Shown in pieces: positions 1 to 8,081 of a DNA stretch of 10,000 nucleotides. The translations under genes and the position numbers were made by a program. The first letter of the stretch is position 1. Each line of letters starts with the position of its first letter. The stretch lies in the NCBI RefSeq assembly GCF_964340395.1, contig NC_135569.1:13953519-13963518 (forward strand), written 5' to 3'. A model generated the notes under the pieces. The model saw only the letters and a list, made by a program, of their open reading frames with translations. It was not told where the DNA came from and searched no databases. Source of the stretch: Glandiceps talaboti. Taxonomy: Eukaryota > Hemichordata > Enteropneusta > Spengelidae.

Positions 1-324
1 TGAGAGGAGCTACAAAATTTGTTTTAACCGTAAATTGTGTACATTTCCTAACTGTAGAACTGATGGAAATCGATTGCTCTGCAGACAAATCGGAAGAGAT
101 AAAATCAAAATGACTGAATACGTTGTATATAAACTCAACCTGAAATGTTTTGCTGTCATATATGGTTTGTTTTTAATCCTCTCAAGCGTTGTCAATTTTT
201 TTTTAATGACCTACCTACCCAATGTGATGGGTCAGGTTGCCCGTTGAACAGCTTTATTATTTTTTCTGGCCTTACATATCATATTTAATTGCGTAAAATA
301 AATTATATATTATGTATTATGCTT
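1..324. other. Non-coding sequence, nothing recognised
   Basis: This is AT-rich DNA with short open frames on both strands (for example 35-247 on plus). None has a recognisable domain, codon bias or splice context. I see no RNA gene or repeat in it. Confidence 0.5.
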
Positions 325-336
325 CAGCAGAAATAT

Positions 337-428
337 TAGTCTCGATTACCCAGACTCGCCGTTGAGGGGGCTACACCTGCTGGGGGGTGTAGCCCCCTCA
401 ACGGCGAGAGTCTGGGTAACCGAGACTA
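337..428. mobile_element. Small foldback (inverted-repeat) element with flanking duplication
   Basis: The element is almost entirely one hairpin. The left arm 338-377 begins AGTCTCG and ends GGCTACACC; the right arm 386-427 is its reverse complement apart from one substitution and a 2-base gap, leaving an 8-nt loop (tgctgggg, 378-385). Immediately outside lie CAGCAGAAATAT (325-336) and CAGCAGAAATAA (429-440), identical over 11 of 12 bases. This looks like a target-site duplication made on insertion. There is no coding capacity, so it would be a non-autonomous foldback/MITE. The arms are much more GC-rich than the flanks, which also supports insertion. The superfamily is unknown; an 11-12 bp duplication is longer than those of most cut-and-paste DNA transposons. 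Confidence 0.75.
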
Positions 429-567
429 CAGCAGAAATAATCATCAGATTTTATTTTATTTTTCTCGAATACGTAAAAAAAAGTTTAGGGTCGGCAGTGG
501 AAAACAATGTGGGGGTCGGGTAACTGACACCAAAATATTTTTTCGGCCTTATATTCTAATATCATTA

Positions 568-920
568 GGCCAAAAAAATATATATCTCAGGGTAACCTTT
601 CTAAAGTGGTGCGACGACGCGAATTTTTTTTCCTAATTTTTTTTTTTTTTTTTTGCAAATTAGTAAATACATATTTTTTTGACACTTTACATACTCTGTT
701 CTATCATATTTATTTCTTGAAAAACTTCCTTTTTCTTCGAAGCAGTTTAGGCTTTGTGTGTAAGCAGTCTTGGCATGTAGGGTAGATTTCAGCTGCTTGT
801 TCTCCTGATATCAGGAATAAATAAGGAACGGGAAAGCAAAAATTATCGGAAAAAAAGGATCGACGCGAGGGTATTCAGGGCACGCGCGCGCTGACCAGAA
901 CCTGATATATTTTTTTGGCC
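568..920. mobile_element. MITE-like element with GGCC termini and TTA flanks
   Basis: The left end 568-583 reads GGCCAAAAAAATATAT, and its exact reverse complement closes the segment at 905-920. After a 4-base offset the match continues for CAGG. Both ends are flanked by TTA in direct orientation (565-567 and 921-923), which fits the 3-bp TWA target duplication of the PIF/Harbinger superfamily. The interior has no open frame of note but contains T8 and T18 runs (624-631, 637-654) and a CG-rich patch near 880-893. A third related end, ATTTTTTCGGCC followed by TTA, lies just to the left (537-551), so a second element fragment may abut it. The short, A-rich terminal repeats make the family assignment tentative. 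Confidence 0.4.
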
Positions 921-1200
921 TTATATGGTGGTATACTCATTGTATGACAGAACGAAATGATCCTTTCCGCTTGACTTGGTTTACTAATTATTGTATTATT
1001 GATGTCACTGACTTTGTTGACATATCGATCATTGGTTTTGATAATTTTAACTTTTAGATGTCATTAGATTAGATATTTTAATTTCAATAATTTATTTTAA
1101 CTTTTAACTTTAAGATGTGTGAATTTTAATGCTTAACAAATCAAACTTTACTATCTTTTGATTGAAACATTTACTATAATTCCCGCTTTACTAAAGCTAG

Positions 1201-1377
1201 CAGTATCTATATCAACCAATAATTATGCTCTCTGCAAATTCACTGAGTCACAAGGGTGGAAATCTCTGGAATTCGTTACCTGAACATGTAAAGCGGGCTA
1301 AAACTTTTAACATTCCAAAGACAATTACAGAGACATTTCTTCTGCCCAGCAGTTATTTTATTTATCTGGAGCTATAA
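1201..1377 (+). pseudogene. C-terminal remnant of a LINE reverse transcriptase
   Basis: This frame opens after a TAG at 1198-1200 and ends at TAA 1375-1377, giving 58 codons. Residues at 1264-1314 read LWNSLPEHVKRAKTFNI, followed by PK. This is the well-known conserved C-terminal block (LWNSLPxxI/V..A.S/T...FK) found at the end of the reverse-transcriptase ORF in non-LTR retrotransposons of the CR1, L2, Jockey, Rex1 and RTE groups. No catalytic domain is visible upstream: the frame is closed by a stop, so the copy is 5'-truncated, as is usual for LINE insertions. Roughly 100 bp after the stop would be its 3' UTR, running into the CATA repeat at 1481. The exact clade cannot be told from this block. 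It encodes no working protein. Confidence 0.75.
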
Positions 1378-1480
1378 TGTCACAATGTGTGTATTTTATG
1401 TCCTAATGTGTTTTAGAATCTGTAAGTGGACTCATTGTGTGATTGTCGATTTGATGTATGACAGCCTCAATGGAAAGAAG
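1378..1480 (+). mobile_element. Probable LINE 3' UTR
   Basis: This is the roughly 100-bp stretch between the LINE stop codon and the start of the microsatellite. It ends with a short purine-rich run (CAATGGAAAGAAG, 1468-1480) directly before the CATA array. LINEs of several clades end in short tandem repeats, so this segment plus the array plausibly forms the 3' end of one insertion. The assignment rests on position, not on a recognised sequence. Confidence 0.45.
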
Positions 1481-1797
1481 CATGCATACATGCACACACA
1501 TATACATACATACATACATACATACATACATACATACATACATACATACATACACACAAACACATACATACATACATACATACATACATACATACATACA
1601 TACACACACACATACATACATACATACATACATACATACATACATACATACATACATACATACATACATACACACAAACACATACATACATACACACAAA
1701 CACATACATACATACATACATACATACATACATACATGCATGCATACATGCATACATGCATGCATGCATCATGCACGCACGCACGCACACACACACA
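1481..1797. repeat. CATA-rich compound microsatellite
   Basis: This is a long (CATA)n array interrupted by CACACAAACACATACATA-type blocks that themselves recur about three times, and ending in CATG and CACG/CA repeats (about 1736-1797). It produces open frames of 118-139 residues in five frames at once, made of Tyr-Ile-His-Thr repeats on plus and Met-Tyr-Val-Cys repeats on minus. These are translation artefacts of the repeat. Confidence 0.97.
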
Positions 1798-2170
1798 ATC
1801 GTGAAAGGAAAACAACTATTCAATGATGTAACATTTTAATGCAACAAATACATACTAGGACATTGACTAACTGCACATTATCAATGGATGAAAGTAGTCA
1901 AACTTCAAAAATTTCTCAAAGCATTGCTAGCTGTTTTCATGCATACTTTGTCGATTTAAATGTACATAACCACTCAAATAACGATACTTAATATCTTAAA
2001 CACGTTAATCAGGTCCGTAAAACACAGTAACAATACGTTCTGTGGTGAGCCTGTCGACCTGAACAGGCGAAAGGTTACTCGTAAGTAATAAGAACTATTG
2101 GTCGTGGTACAAGAACATATTATTACTAGTTTACTTTATAGTTCATACAAACAATACAGCTCAACACAAA
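1798..2170. other. Non-coding sequence, nothing recognised
   Basis: No open frame, repeat or RNA gene is recognised. The only local structure is a small hairpin at about 2049-2068 (GCCTGT, 8-nt loop, ACAGGC), too common to interpret. Confidence 0.45.
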
Positions 2171-2173
2171 GAA

Positions 2174-2219
2174 CACTTCCGGTAGTAATAATGAAGATAC
2201 ACATAAACGTCACTTCCGG
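2174..2219. promoter_or_regulatory. Pair of ETS-like CACTTCCGG motifs
   Basis: CACTTCCGG occurs twice, at 2174-2182 and 2211-2219, in the same orientation 37 bp apart. CACTTCCGG is the complement form of the ETS/GABP core (CCGGAAGTG), which is common in TATA-less housekeeping promoters. About 350 bp further on, near 2571-2586, lies GCATCATGGGAAAT, loosely like a ZNF143/THAP11-type element. No gene start is recognised on either side, so a promoter here is only a possibility. Confidence 0.2.
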
Positions 2220-2690
2220 CTTTCGTTGATGGAAACTATTGAAACCAACGTTTTCTGATATTTCTATCGGTATTAGTTGGTATTCTCAGTGTAGTTTCCC
2301 CTGTAAAGTATAGACAACGTAGCTAGCTAAACTTGTAAAAATTGACAAAAAGTTTTCAGAAATATCTGCCCACGCATTTGTACAAATTTCCCTGTTCCAA
2401 ACAATCGACATGTTTTTGAATAATACTAGATTTGTATATCTATTATGTCAAATGTCTAAAAATTTAGATAATATTAAATACAGCTTTGAAATTATGTTAT
2501 CAACATAACAAAACAATTCTATAGCACTGTTTGACATATACACAGTTTAAACATCGCCATTTTTAATAGTGCATCATGGGAAATAATAGTATCGAATCTT
2601 TGATAAACATGAATTAATCAGTGTTGTGAAAATATTTCTGTCGCCTTCTTTCTGAACTCACATAATCTATTCTTGGTGTTCCAGACTAGA
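2220..2690. other. Non-coding sequence, nothing recognised
   Basis: AT-rich sequence without an open frame of interest. I see no conserved RNA or transposon protein signature. Confidence 0.4.
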
Positions 2691-2694
2691 CCCG

Positions 2695-2755
2695 GCCCTT
2701 GCACAAGGGCTATCCTTTTGTTCACTACAGATTAGGTATACCACTATACGTATAG
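2695..2755. repeat. Two short palindromes
   Basis: GCCCTTG-CA-CAAGGGC (about 2695-2710) is a 7-bp hairpin with a 2-nt loop. CTATACGTATAG at 2744-2755 is a perfect 12-bp palindrome. No known function is evident; they could be remains of an inverted-repeat element. Confidence 0.35.
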
Positions 2756-2871
2756 CGCTTTGTTTACAGTTTGTGTTATGGGGTGAATTAGCTGAACTCA
2801 GAGCTGAATTCGGGATTTCTCTTCCCTTTCGTTTGAATCATGATCATTTTTCTTGCCAACATTTGCCTCTC

Positions 2872-2953
2872 TTCAGTCGTTTACATTGTTAGTCAAGCCT
2901 ATGAGATCTTTCAGCGAACGAGAGACAACACGGATTTTAAGTGAACGACTGAA
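2872..2953. repeat. 82-bp segment bounded by inverted repeats
   Basis: TTCAGTCGTTTAC at 2872-2884 and GTGAACGACTGAA at 2941-2953 are inverted repeats matching at 12 of 13 positions, separated by 56 bp. No clear flanking target duplication is visible. It may be a very small MITE-like sequence or a chance foldback. Confidence 0.35.
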
Positions 2954-3289
2954 TTTTACTCTCTGGGCAAAATGACAATTTCAGGTAGTCAACACTCTGA
3001 TAAATGTAAAAAGACAATATATTTGTTATGCTATATATGCGAAAGAGAATTAATTGAAATTCCTAACTTGAAGCTACCAACGATAAAATATCCAGTGTAA
3101 TTTGCAGTTTTTATAGTGGATTTCCTGGGCAAATGGGATGGGGTATTTCCTGTATTTCACCCCTTCGAGCTCCGTGTGCAGCACATGTATCTACATACAA
3201 CAACACACACACACACATATGTACCAACATTTATGCCAGTATTTGACATTAATATAACATTGATTTGTCTTTCAAAAGAACGCGATGTT

Positions 3290-3711
3290 GTGCCAAGAAG
3301 ATGCAGACAGTTGAGACCGCGGGCGCGGTACCAGTGGCCAACTCTGGTAGGGGTGTGTAGCCAGTGCTGGAAACCTCATGCCCCATATGTTAGACCCACT
3401 GTGACCAAAAATCAATACCCCATTTTAGACCATTACAGGTTTCTAAAAGATGAAAGTTTAGACCCAACTAAACATTTTGGGGCAATTGATAGCAGTTACG
3501 ATTTGGTAAAGGACAATGGACCACATTTTAGACCAAGCAAAATAAAAAAATAATGGAAAGTGTACCCCATTTTAGACTCTTTAACTCGAAAAAAGACCCC
3601 ATTTTAGACCAAAAGGGCTAGAAAATGCACCCCAGAGGACGGCACATATAAGTATACTCATATAAGGGGAGTATTCCCCCCCCGGGGGGGGGGGGGGTGG
3701 TGAGACTCCCC
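3290..3711 (+). repeat. Degenerate repeat built on CCCCATTTTAGACC
   Basis: The 14-mer CCCCATTTTAGACC, or a near copy, recurs in one orientation: 3418-3431 (exact), 3521-3534 (one change), 3565-3578 (one change) and 3597-3610 (exact), with weaker versions around 3381-3396 (CCCCATATGTTAGACC) and 3457-3464 (GTTTAGAC). Spacing is irregular, so this is not a simple tandem array. The segment begins in an unusually GC-rich patch near 3317-3330 and ends in the C8G14 tract. An open frame crosses it (3116-3553) but starts at GTG, is rich in repeat-derived residues and matches no family I know. A dispersed transposon-derived repeat is the best explanation. Confidence 0.5.
3666..3711. repeat. C8G14 tract inside a short inverted repeat
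   Basis: A run of eight C (3676-3683) passes directly into fourteen G (3684-3697), flanked by GGGGAGT (3666-3672) and ACTCCCC (3705-3711), which are inverted repeats. The segment can fold as a GC hairpin, and the G-run could join intermolecular G-quadruplexes. Run lengths are prone to sequencing or assembly error. Confidence 0.8.
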
Positions 3712-4116
3712 CTCCAAGTTTTAGAGTCAGATGAGGACCTTTAAGTACGTATTAATTTTAACAGGACGGAAAAAAGGACATGTATACGTTGTCACTCTGT
3801 TGTACGAGTTCGTGACGATTTGCTAAACACAATGGTAGCTAGCCTCACGAAGCTGTAGTAATGTTGAAACCGTGTCAGATATATTAGACAATTGATTTTT
3901 GTTTTAACTATTGTAAATGGTAACTCATGGTAATCCTGTGGGGGAGGGGAAGGGCATAGGAGGGTGAAGGAAAAATCTTTAACATGTGTCCAAATTTTAC
4001 GTTTAGGAAATCCCTAAACGTAGGGGCGATAAAAACGTGAGTCTGCCAGACCAAATTCAAAGTAAGGTCCGGTCTCCGGGAATGATCTGTATAGCGCCAC
4101 CAACGGCTAGAACATC
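3712..4116. other. Non-coding sequence downstream of the receptor gene
   Basis: No open frame is supported. It holds a polypurine stretch (about 3939-3970) and a perfect hairpin at 3998-4022, annotated separately. It lies beyond the likely polyadenylation site of the minus-strand gene. Confidence 0.45.
3998..4022. repeat. Perfect 10-bp hairpin
   Basis: TACGTTTAGG (3998-4007) and CCTAAACGTA (4013-4022) pair perfectly around the 5-nt loop AAATC. It lies about 95 bp beyond the polyadenylation signal of the minus-strand receptor gene. It is not a histone-type 3' end stem. Function is unknown; it may be a relic of an inverted-repeat element. Confidence 0.6.
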
Positions 4117-4122
4117 TTTATT
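4117..4122 (-). terminator. Polyadenylation signal of the receptor gene
   Basis: AATAAA on the minus strand (TTTATT on plus), 94 bases after the TGA stop of exon 2. This canonical hexamer at this distance gives a short 3' UTR of roughly 110-130 nt. No other canonical AATAAA lies between it and the stop. Confidence 0.65.
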
Positions 4123-4216
4123 CTGGAGATTATGTATAAGACCAGTTAAAATACTAGTTGACAAACCCATCAAACTCAACACGCAATTCCATTAAATCGT
4201 GTATTTTAGACACATT

Positions 4217-6600
4217 TCAGTTTCCCTTGCTCAGAGCTGAATCTTGTGTTTCCCCTGCCGTCATAGAAGGGTCTGAAATAATGCCATCCGGTACGGCACG
4301 TTTCGCCTTCTTTGATTCCTTTGCCTTCTTGTACTCATTGACCGTCTTCAAAATCACGCCGACATATTGACGAGCGAGCGTGAGAAAAATGAGCATGCCT
4401 TGTGAAGCATTAAGTATGGTGAATACGTAGTCAACAGCTACATGACGTACGAAAGGCTGGAAAACACCAACCACCCATGTCAATCCTAACACACTAGCCA
4501 GTCGGAAGCAGATACACAATTGTTGCTTCTTGGTTGAATATGTTTTATTTTCAATATGCTTATCATTCGCCGTCATGTTGCGACGAACTCGGCAGAATGC
4601 AATACAGAAGCAGACAATGTTAAACATGATCACAACCGTTACTGGCGAAAGGAATAGAGTGACAAAAGCCATCTGATTGCCAATCCAGCAAATATCACCC
4701 TTGCCATACCCAACAGTCAAAGAAGTGTGTCCCGAATAATCTACAGCAACGGCTACCCCAACAATCAAAGCGGGTAACACCCAACCGATAAGAGAATAGC
4801 GTGTGAACAGACGAGCCTTAAACTCATCAGAAGAAGGGACATACATATTTCTTATGAACACACGACAGATCTCGAAGGCAATTGACGCCATCCAAGCAAA
4901 TGACGACAACCAAAGATAGTGAGAAATGATCGCCATCACTGTACAAACGACCTGTAAATGCGTAAGAGTCATCGTACCCAAAAAGAGCACGTTAGCAAGA
5001 AACAGGGAAACGCAGAGACTCGTTGTCATGCGTCCCGGTAAGTTATGGAAAGACGGTAGCTTGATATTGAACGAAATGCACAGAAGCAGACAAACGAGAG
5101 AGGCCACAGTACAAACCATATTTATCCAACCTACTATCTTATCCCACTTTCGATCCATGAAATCTTCAAAACAGGCATACATAAAAGACGTGCCTGTAAT
5201 GTGAGAAGTAACCGGCTGAAATTCAGTGGTCAGAAGTTGACGATCCTCGAAATTGCGGAATAATGTACTACCGTGAATTGTAAATTCATTTTCCTTCATA
5301 GCTAACATCACCCCATTTTCACATGAGAGATTGATAGGGTGGCAAATTTCAACGACAAATCGAAATTGAGGCCTCTGTTTCAGTTTATTGCTGGATTTGC
5401 CACTTTCTTGTAATCCGAGTTGGCGGGCATTTTCCTGTCTGCCAGCTATCCATTTGACAGAGTGCCAAATGTATGATTCGTGCGTACTGTCAAATGAAAT
5501 ACGGTCATATGACAGCAATAAAGCGCCATCATAATCACTGACGAATAACTGCTTTGTTTGGCCATCGGGACAGAACATCGTATCAGACAACTCACTAGAA
5601 GCATGAAACATCGGCTTGAGTTGAAATTGTAGCGGCAGTACGGTATGCTTTGTTATGTTCATAATTGATTCCATGCAGGCTTCACCGAAACCTTTGAAAT
5701 CAGTTTCTGTCACCGAAAACAACAGAAGCAACATTGAATCATTACCTCTACCAGCTACACTAGTGCTATTTGGGTTCAAGAACTGTGCATGTTTTGTTAG
5801 ATCGTACACCAGTGTACTTTGAATCTTTAACAATTCATGAGAGTTAAGCTCTTGAAGTGATACGTTGGCGGATAGTTGGTGTACTATCGTTACTGTCACC
5901 AACCAGACTGTAAAATTAGAGGGTTTGGTAATCATATGCATAAGTTCCTGCTCGTGGTCAATAGAGGGCACTATTGTCTGGCGATATGCTTGGCAGAAGG
6001 CATCCGAAATGTAAATGTCTCCAGTACATGGGGAATCAAAACTAATAATGCGATCATTTCGGTCTTTTGGGTCTGAAACTATAAGTTTTTGTTCACTTTT
6101 GGGATCTAATTCAAATAAAACTGATAAAGAGGGAAAAACGGAATCACTAGCCTGAAAATTACCCATAATGCCACAGAAAATATTTGTCATCCCATTACAC
6201 AAACTGCAATACTTATTCTTATAATAGCCTTCAAACAATGGATTCTGAATTATCGAGAACATTGATTTACATTTCTCTTGATATATATCGTACACTCCAG
6301 TATCATTGAATAATGAAGGGTCGCATGTATCCACATACCGAACGCATGATCGAATACGAGGGTCCTCGATCGGCAGTTCACTAGTTATTGTACATTTGGG
6401 AGAGTCCAGTAGAGTACCTATCATGATTTCAGGATCTTGTTCAGTATCTAGTCGGAATCTCTTATAGCATTTCCATGTAGCCTGATAGTATTCCACCTCA
6501 GCCCCAGATCTACCATTACAAATAGCACAGAATATGTTGGCATATGACATCAAGTCATCCTTAGCCAGCACGGGTATCTTCATCGCAACTATGTTGGTCT
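4217..6600 (-). CDS. Class B-like seven-transmembrane receptor, exon 2 (residues 197-990)
   Basis: Terminal exon of a predicted 990-residue cell-surface G-protein-coupled receptor. The acceptor is TTTGTGTTTTTCTATGTATGCAG then AGACC on minus; joining to exon 1 splits codon AAG (Lys197) and keeps frame. The ectodomain carries two related Cys motifs, ANIFCAICNG (about 217-226) and KNKYCSLCNG (about 324-333), several N-glycosylation sequons and YACFEDF just before helix 1. Seven hydrophobic helices follow at about 685-710, 722-740, 746-778, 798-817, 840-865, 891-912 and 919-939. Family hallmarks are HYLWLSSFAWM in helix 3, CW in loop 2 (Cys834, expected to pair with Cys749), GLTWVVG in helix 6 and LNASQG in helix 7: the adhesion/Methuselah-like branch. 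I see no GPS HLT/HLS cleavage triad, so autoproteolysis is doubtful. The tail has a basic patch (about 954-965). Ligand and G protein are unknown. The open frame continues upstream of 6600, but only through repeat and acceptor sequence. Confidence 0.9.
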
Positions 6601-7373
6601 CTGCATACATAGAAAAACACAAATGTGATATATGATTATGGAATCGTCCAGTCAGATTTATTTCTGTCTTCAGTACACTTGTTGTATTGATTACTGCTAT
6701 CAATTTAAAGTAACAGTCCAGTTAGACTTATTTCTGTCTTTAGTACACTTGTATTGATTACTGCTATCAACTTAAAGTAAAAGTTTAGTCAAACTTATTT
6801 CTGCCTTTAGTACACTTGTATTAATTACTGCTATCAACTTAACGGAAAAAATCCAGTCAGACTTATTTCTACCTTTAGCACACTAGTATTGGTTACTGCT
6901 ATCAACTTAAAGGAAAAGTCAAGTCAGATTTATTTCTACCTTTAGTACACTTATATTGATTACTGCTATCAATTTAAAGTCAAGTCAGATTTATTCCTCC
7001 CTTTAGTACACTTGTATTGAGTACTCAGTAATTTCAATTTACATGTGATTTTGGATGATAAAATGGTACCTTGGTAATTTAGTCAATTTTGAAATTCATG
7101 TAAATAAGGCGTGCTACATTTATATACGCATTTGAACTCATAGCTACAGGTACCACTGAATTTAATCTAAACTGAGCTGATGACAATTCAGGCTAGCCAG
7201 TGAGCTGAGAGTGAGTCAGTCTACATAGATCCACCTCTTCCCTCACCCCCCATCCCCACCCCAACATAAACACCATTCTTCTATTGATGTGTAATGTGCA
7301 GATACAAGGGAATAATATGTAATACTGGCTAACCCAGAAGTGTTCAATTGTCTTATTGTTTTTTTATACTCAC
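6601..7373 (-). other. Intron 1 of the receptor gene (phase 1)
   Basis: The donor on minus is GTGAGT (7373-7368), a near-perfect consensus; the acceptor ends TGCAG at 6601 after a T-rich tract. The intron is 773 bp and phase 1 at both ends: exon 1 ends on the first base of a codon (A) and exon 2 supplies AG. Half of it is a minisatellite (6648-7040) that stops only 47 bp from the 3' splice site. It separates the signal/somatomedin-B exon from the remainder of the receptor. Phase-1 boundaries around extracellular modules are typical of exon shuffling. Confidence 0.85.
6648..7040. repeat. Six-copy minisatellite inside the intron
   Basis: Six diverged units of about 60-70 bp start near 6648, 6718, 6785, 6853, 6920 and 6981. 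The shared core reads GTCAGATTTATTTCT, a variable few bases, TTTAGTACACTTGTATTGA and TTACTGCTATCAACTTAAAG. The outermost copy (6981-7040) is the most degraded at its far end; the first copy has a 3-base insertion (GTT) near 6681. On the gene strand each full unit contains a GATAGCAG that could act as a cryptic splice acceptor. Confidence 0.92.
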
Positions 7374-7962
7374 TCGATAAACTCTGCAATTCCTCTTCTG
7401 TGACCTCACTTGCACAGAGGCGATGAACATAATCATCCATCCAATCAGCAGGGCATCCATGGGTTGTCCAAACACCACGATCGTTTGTACCTGCGTCACA
7501 TTGTTGCCGTAAACTATCGACACCAGATCCGTCAATTTCGTTGTCAATGATTTGTTCTATGACTCGAGGGATTTTAGATTGTTGCTTCTCGGCCCAGTCG
7601 TATGTACCACAGGCTTCGTCAAAATCAGAACAACAATCTTCGTAGGTTTGGCACATCATGTCACAATTGCACGACCAGTGATTTTCACCATAGGAAGGCA
7701 TGTAAACGGGGGCGCCACATCGCACTGTTTGATTGTTATAAAAACAGGAATCGAAATACTTGAGAAATTCCGTTTTCCTACAGTCAAAATCTTCAATGGC
7801 AATGCTCTCTGGGTCGGTGAGTAGGGGCTGGTAGTCGTCATAGGAAACATAGGAAGAGGGATCGGAAGGCTCAAATATCATGACGCCGAAACCTTCATCC
7901 AGCGACGGAAGAAGACTCAGATTGGCCAAGAAGAACAGTATTCGAACCTTGCCAAACGCCAT
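7374..7962 (-). CDS. Class B-like receptor, exon 1: signal peptide and somatomedin-B domain (residues 1-197)
   Basis: N-terminal coding exon of the same receptor: 196 codons plus one base. From the ATG at 7962-7960 the protein starts MAFGKVRILFFLANLSLLPS, a clear signal peptide for entry into the secretory pathway. A somatomedin-B domain follows with all eight cysteines in the expected pattern (Cys73, 82, 98, 100, 104, 110, 111, 118), including CNCD, MCQTYEDCC and a final Cys. Somatomedin-B is a small disulfide knot known from vitronectin, ENPP enzymes and many invertebrate receptors; here it should be extracellular and used in binding. The rest (119-197) is acidic with further Cys. An in-frame ATG at 8034 would add 24 residues and is the first ATG after the TATA-like box. 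A splice acceptor-like CTTAACTCAACAG near 7990-8002 would instead favour an upstream 5' UTR exon and the 7962 start. Neither ATG has a purine at -3. Confidence 0.85.
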
Positions 7963-8058
7963 CGAAGCAGTGCTTGTCCTAGAAGAATCTTCTGTTGAGT
8001 TAAGCATATAGTAAATAAAGATTAAAGTGACCATATGGATGAGGGTTGTTTTTTTAGT

Positions 8059-8069
8059 GGGGGGGGGGG
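8059..8069. repeat. G11 homopolymer
   Basis: Eleven consecutive G on plus (C on the gene strand), preceded by T7. It lies between the TATA-like box and the coding start, so it would be near the transcription start of the receptor gene. The length is uncertain in any sequencing read. Confidence 0.85.
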
Positions 8070-8071
8070 TG

Positions 8072-8078
8072 ATTTATA
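8072..8078 (-). promoter_or_regulatory. TATA-like box of the receptor gene
   Basis: TTTTTATAAATC on the minus strand, with TATAAAT about 40 bp upstream of the ATG at 8034 and about 110 bp upstream of the ATG at 7962. If used, transcription would start near 8045, leaving the 8034 ATG as the first in the message. TATA-like strings are frequent in AT-rich DNA, so support is weak. Confidence 0.25.
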
Positions 8079-8081
8079 AAA

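Noticed and set aside
441-447. Reverse complement of a CTGATGA hammerhead box
   Set aside because: No GAAA box or stem II lies at the right place, so it is a chance match. The same holds for CTGATGA near 7175.
1481-1797. CRISPR-like array
   Set aside because: There are no unique spacers; it is simple sequence repeat in eukaryotic DNA.
1385-1826. Open frames of 118-139 residues on both strands
   Set aside because: All are translations of the CATA microsatellite and occur in several frames at once.
3116-3553. 145-residue plus-strand open frame
   Set aside because: It begins at GTG, has no recognisable domain, and crosses CA and CCCCATTTTAGACC repeats. A chance frame in repeat DNA is more likely.
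4926-6076. Plus-strand frames opposite the receptor exon
   Set aside because: Antisense shadows of a well-supported minus-strand coding exon.
6601-6703. Extension of the receptor exon 2 frame upstream to a TTG at 6703
   Set aside because: TTG is not a usual animal start. The stretch is the first minisatellite unit plus a T-rich splice acceptor, and splicing at 6601 joins exon 1 in perfect phase.
7243-7373. Continuation of the exon 1 frame to a stop at 7243
   Set aside because: A strong GTGAGT donor at 7373-7368 interrupts it, and the sequence after the donor has no family similarity.
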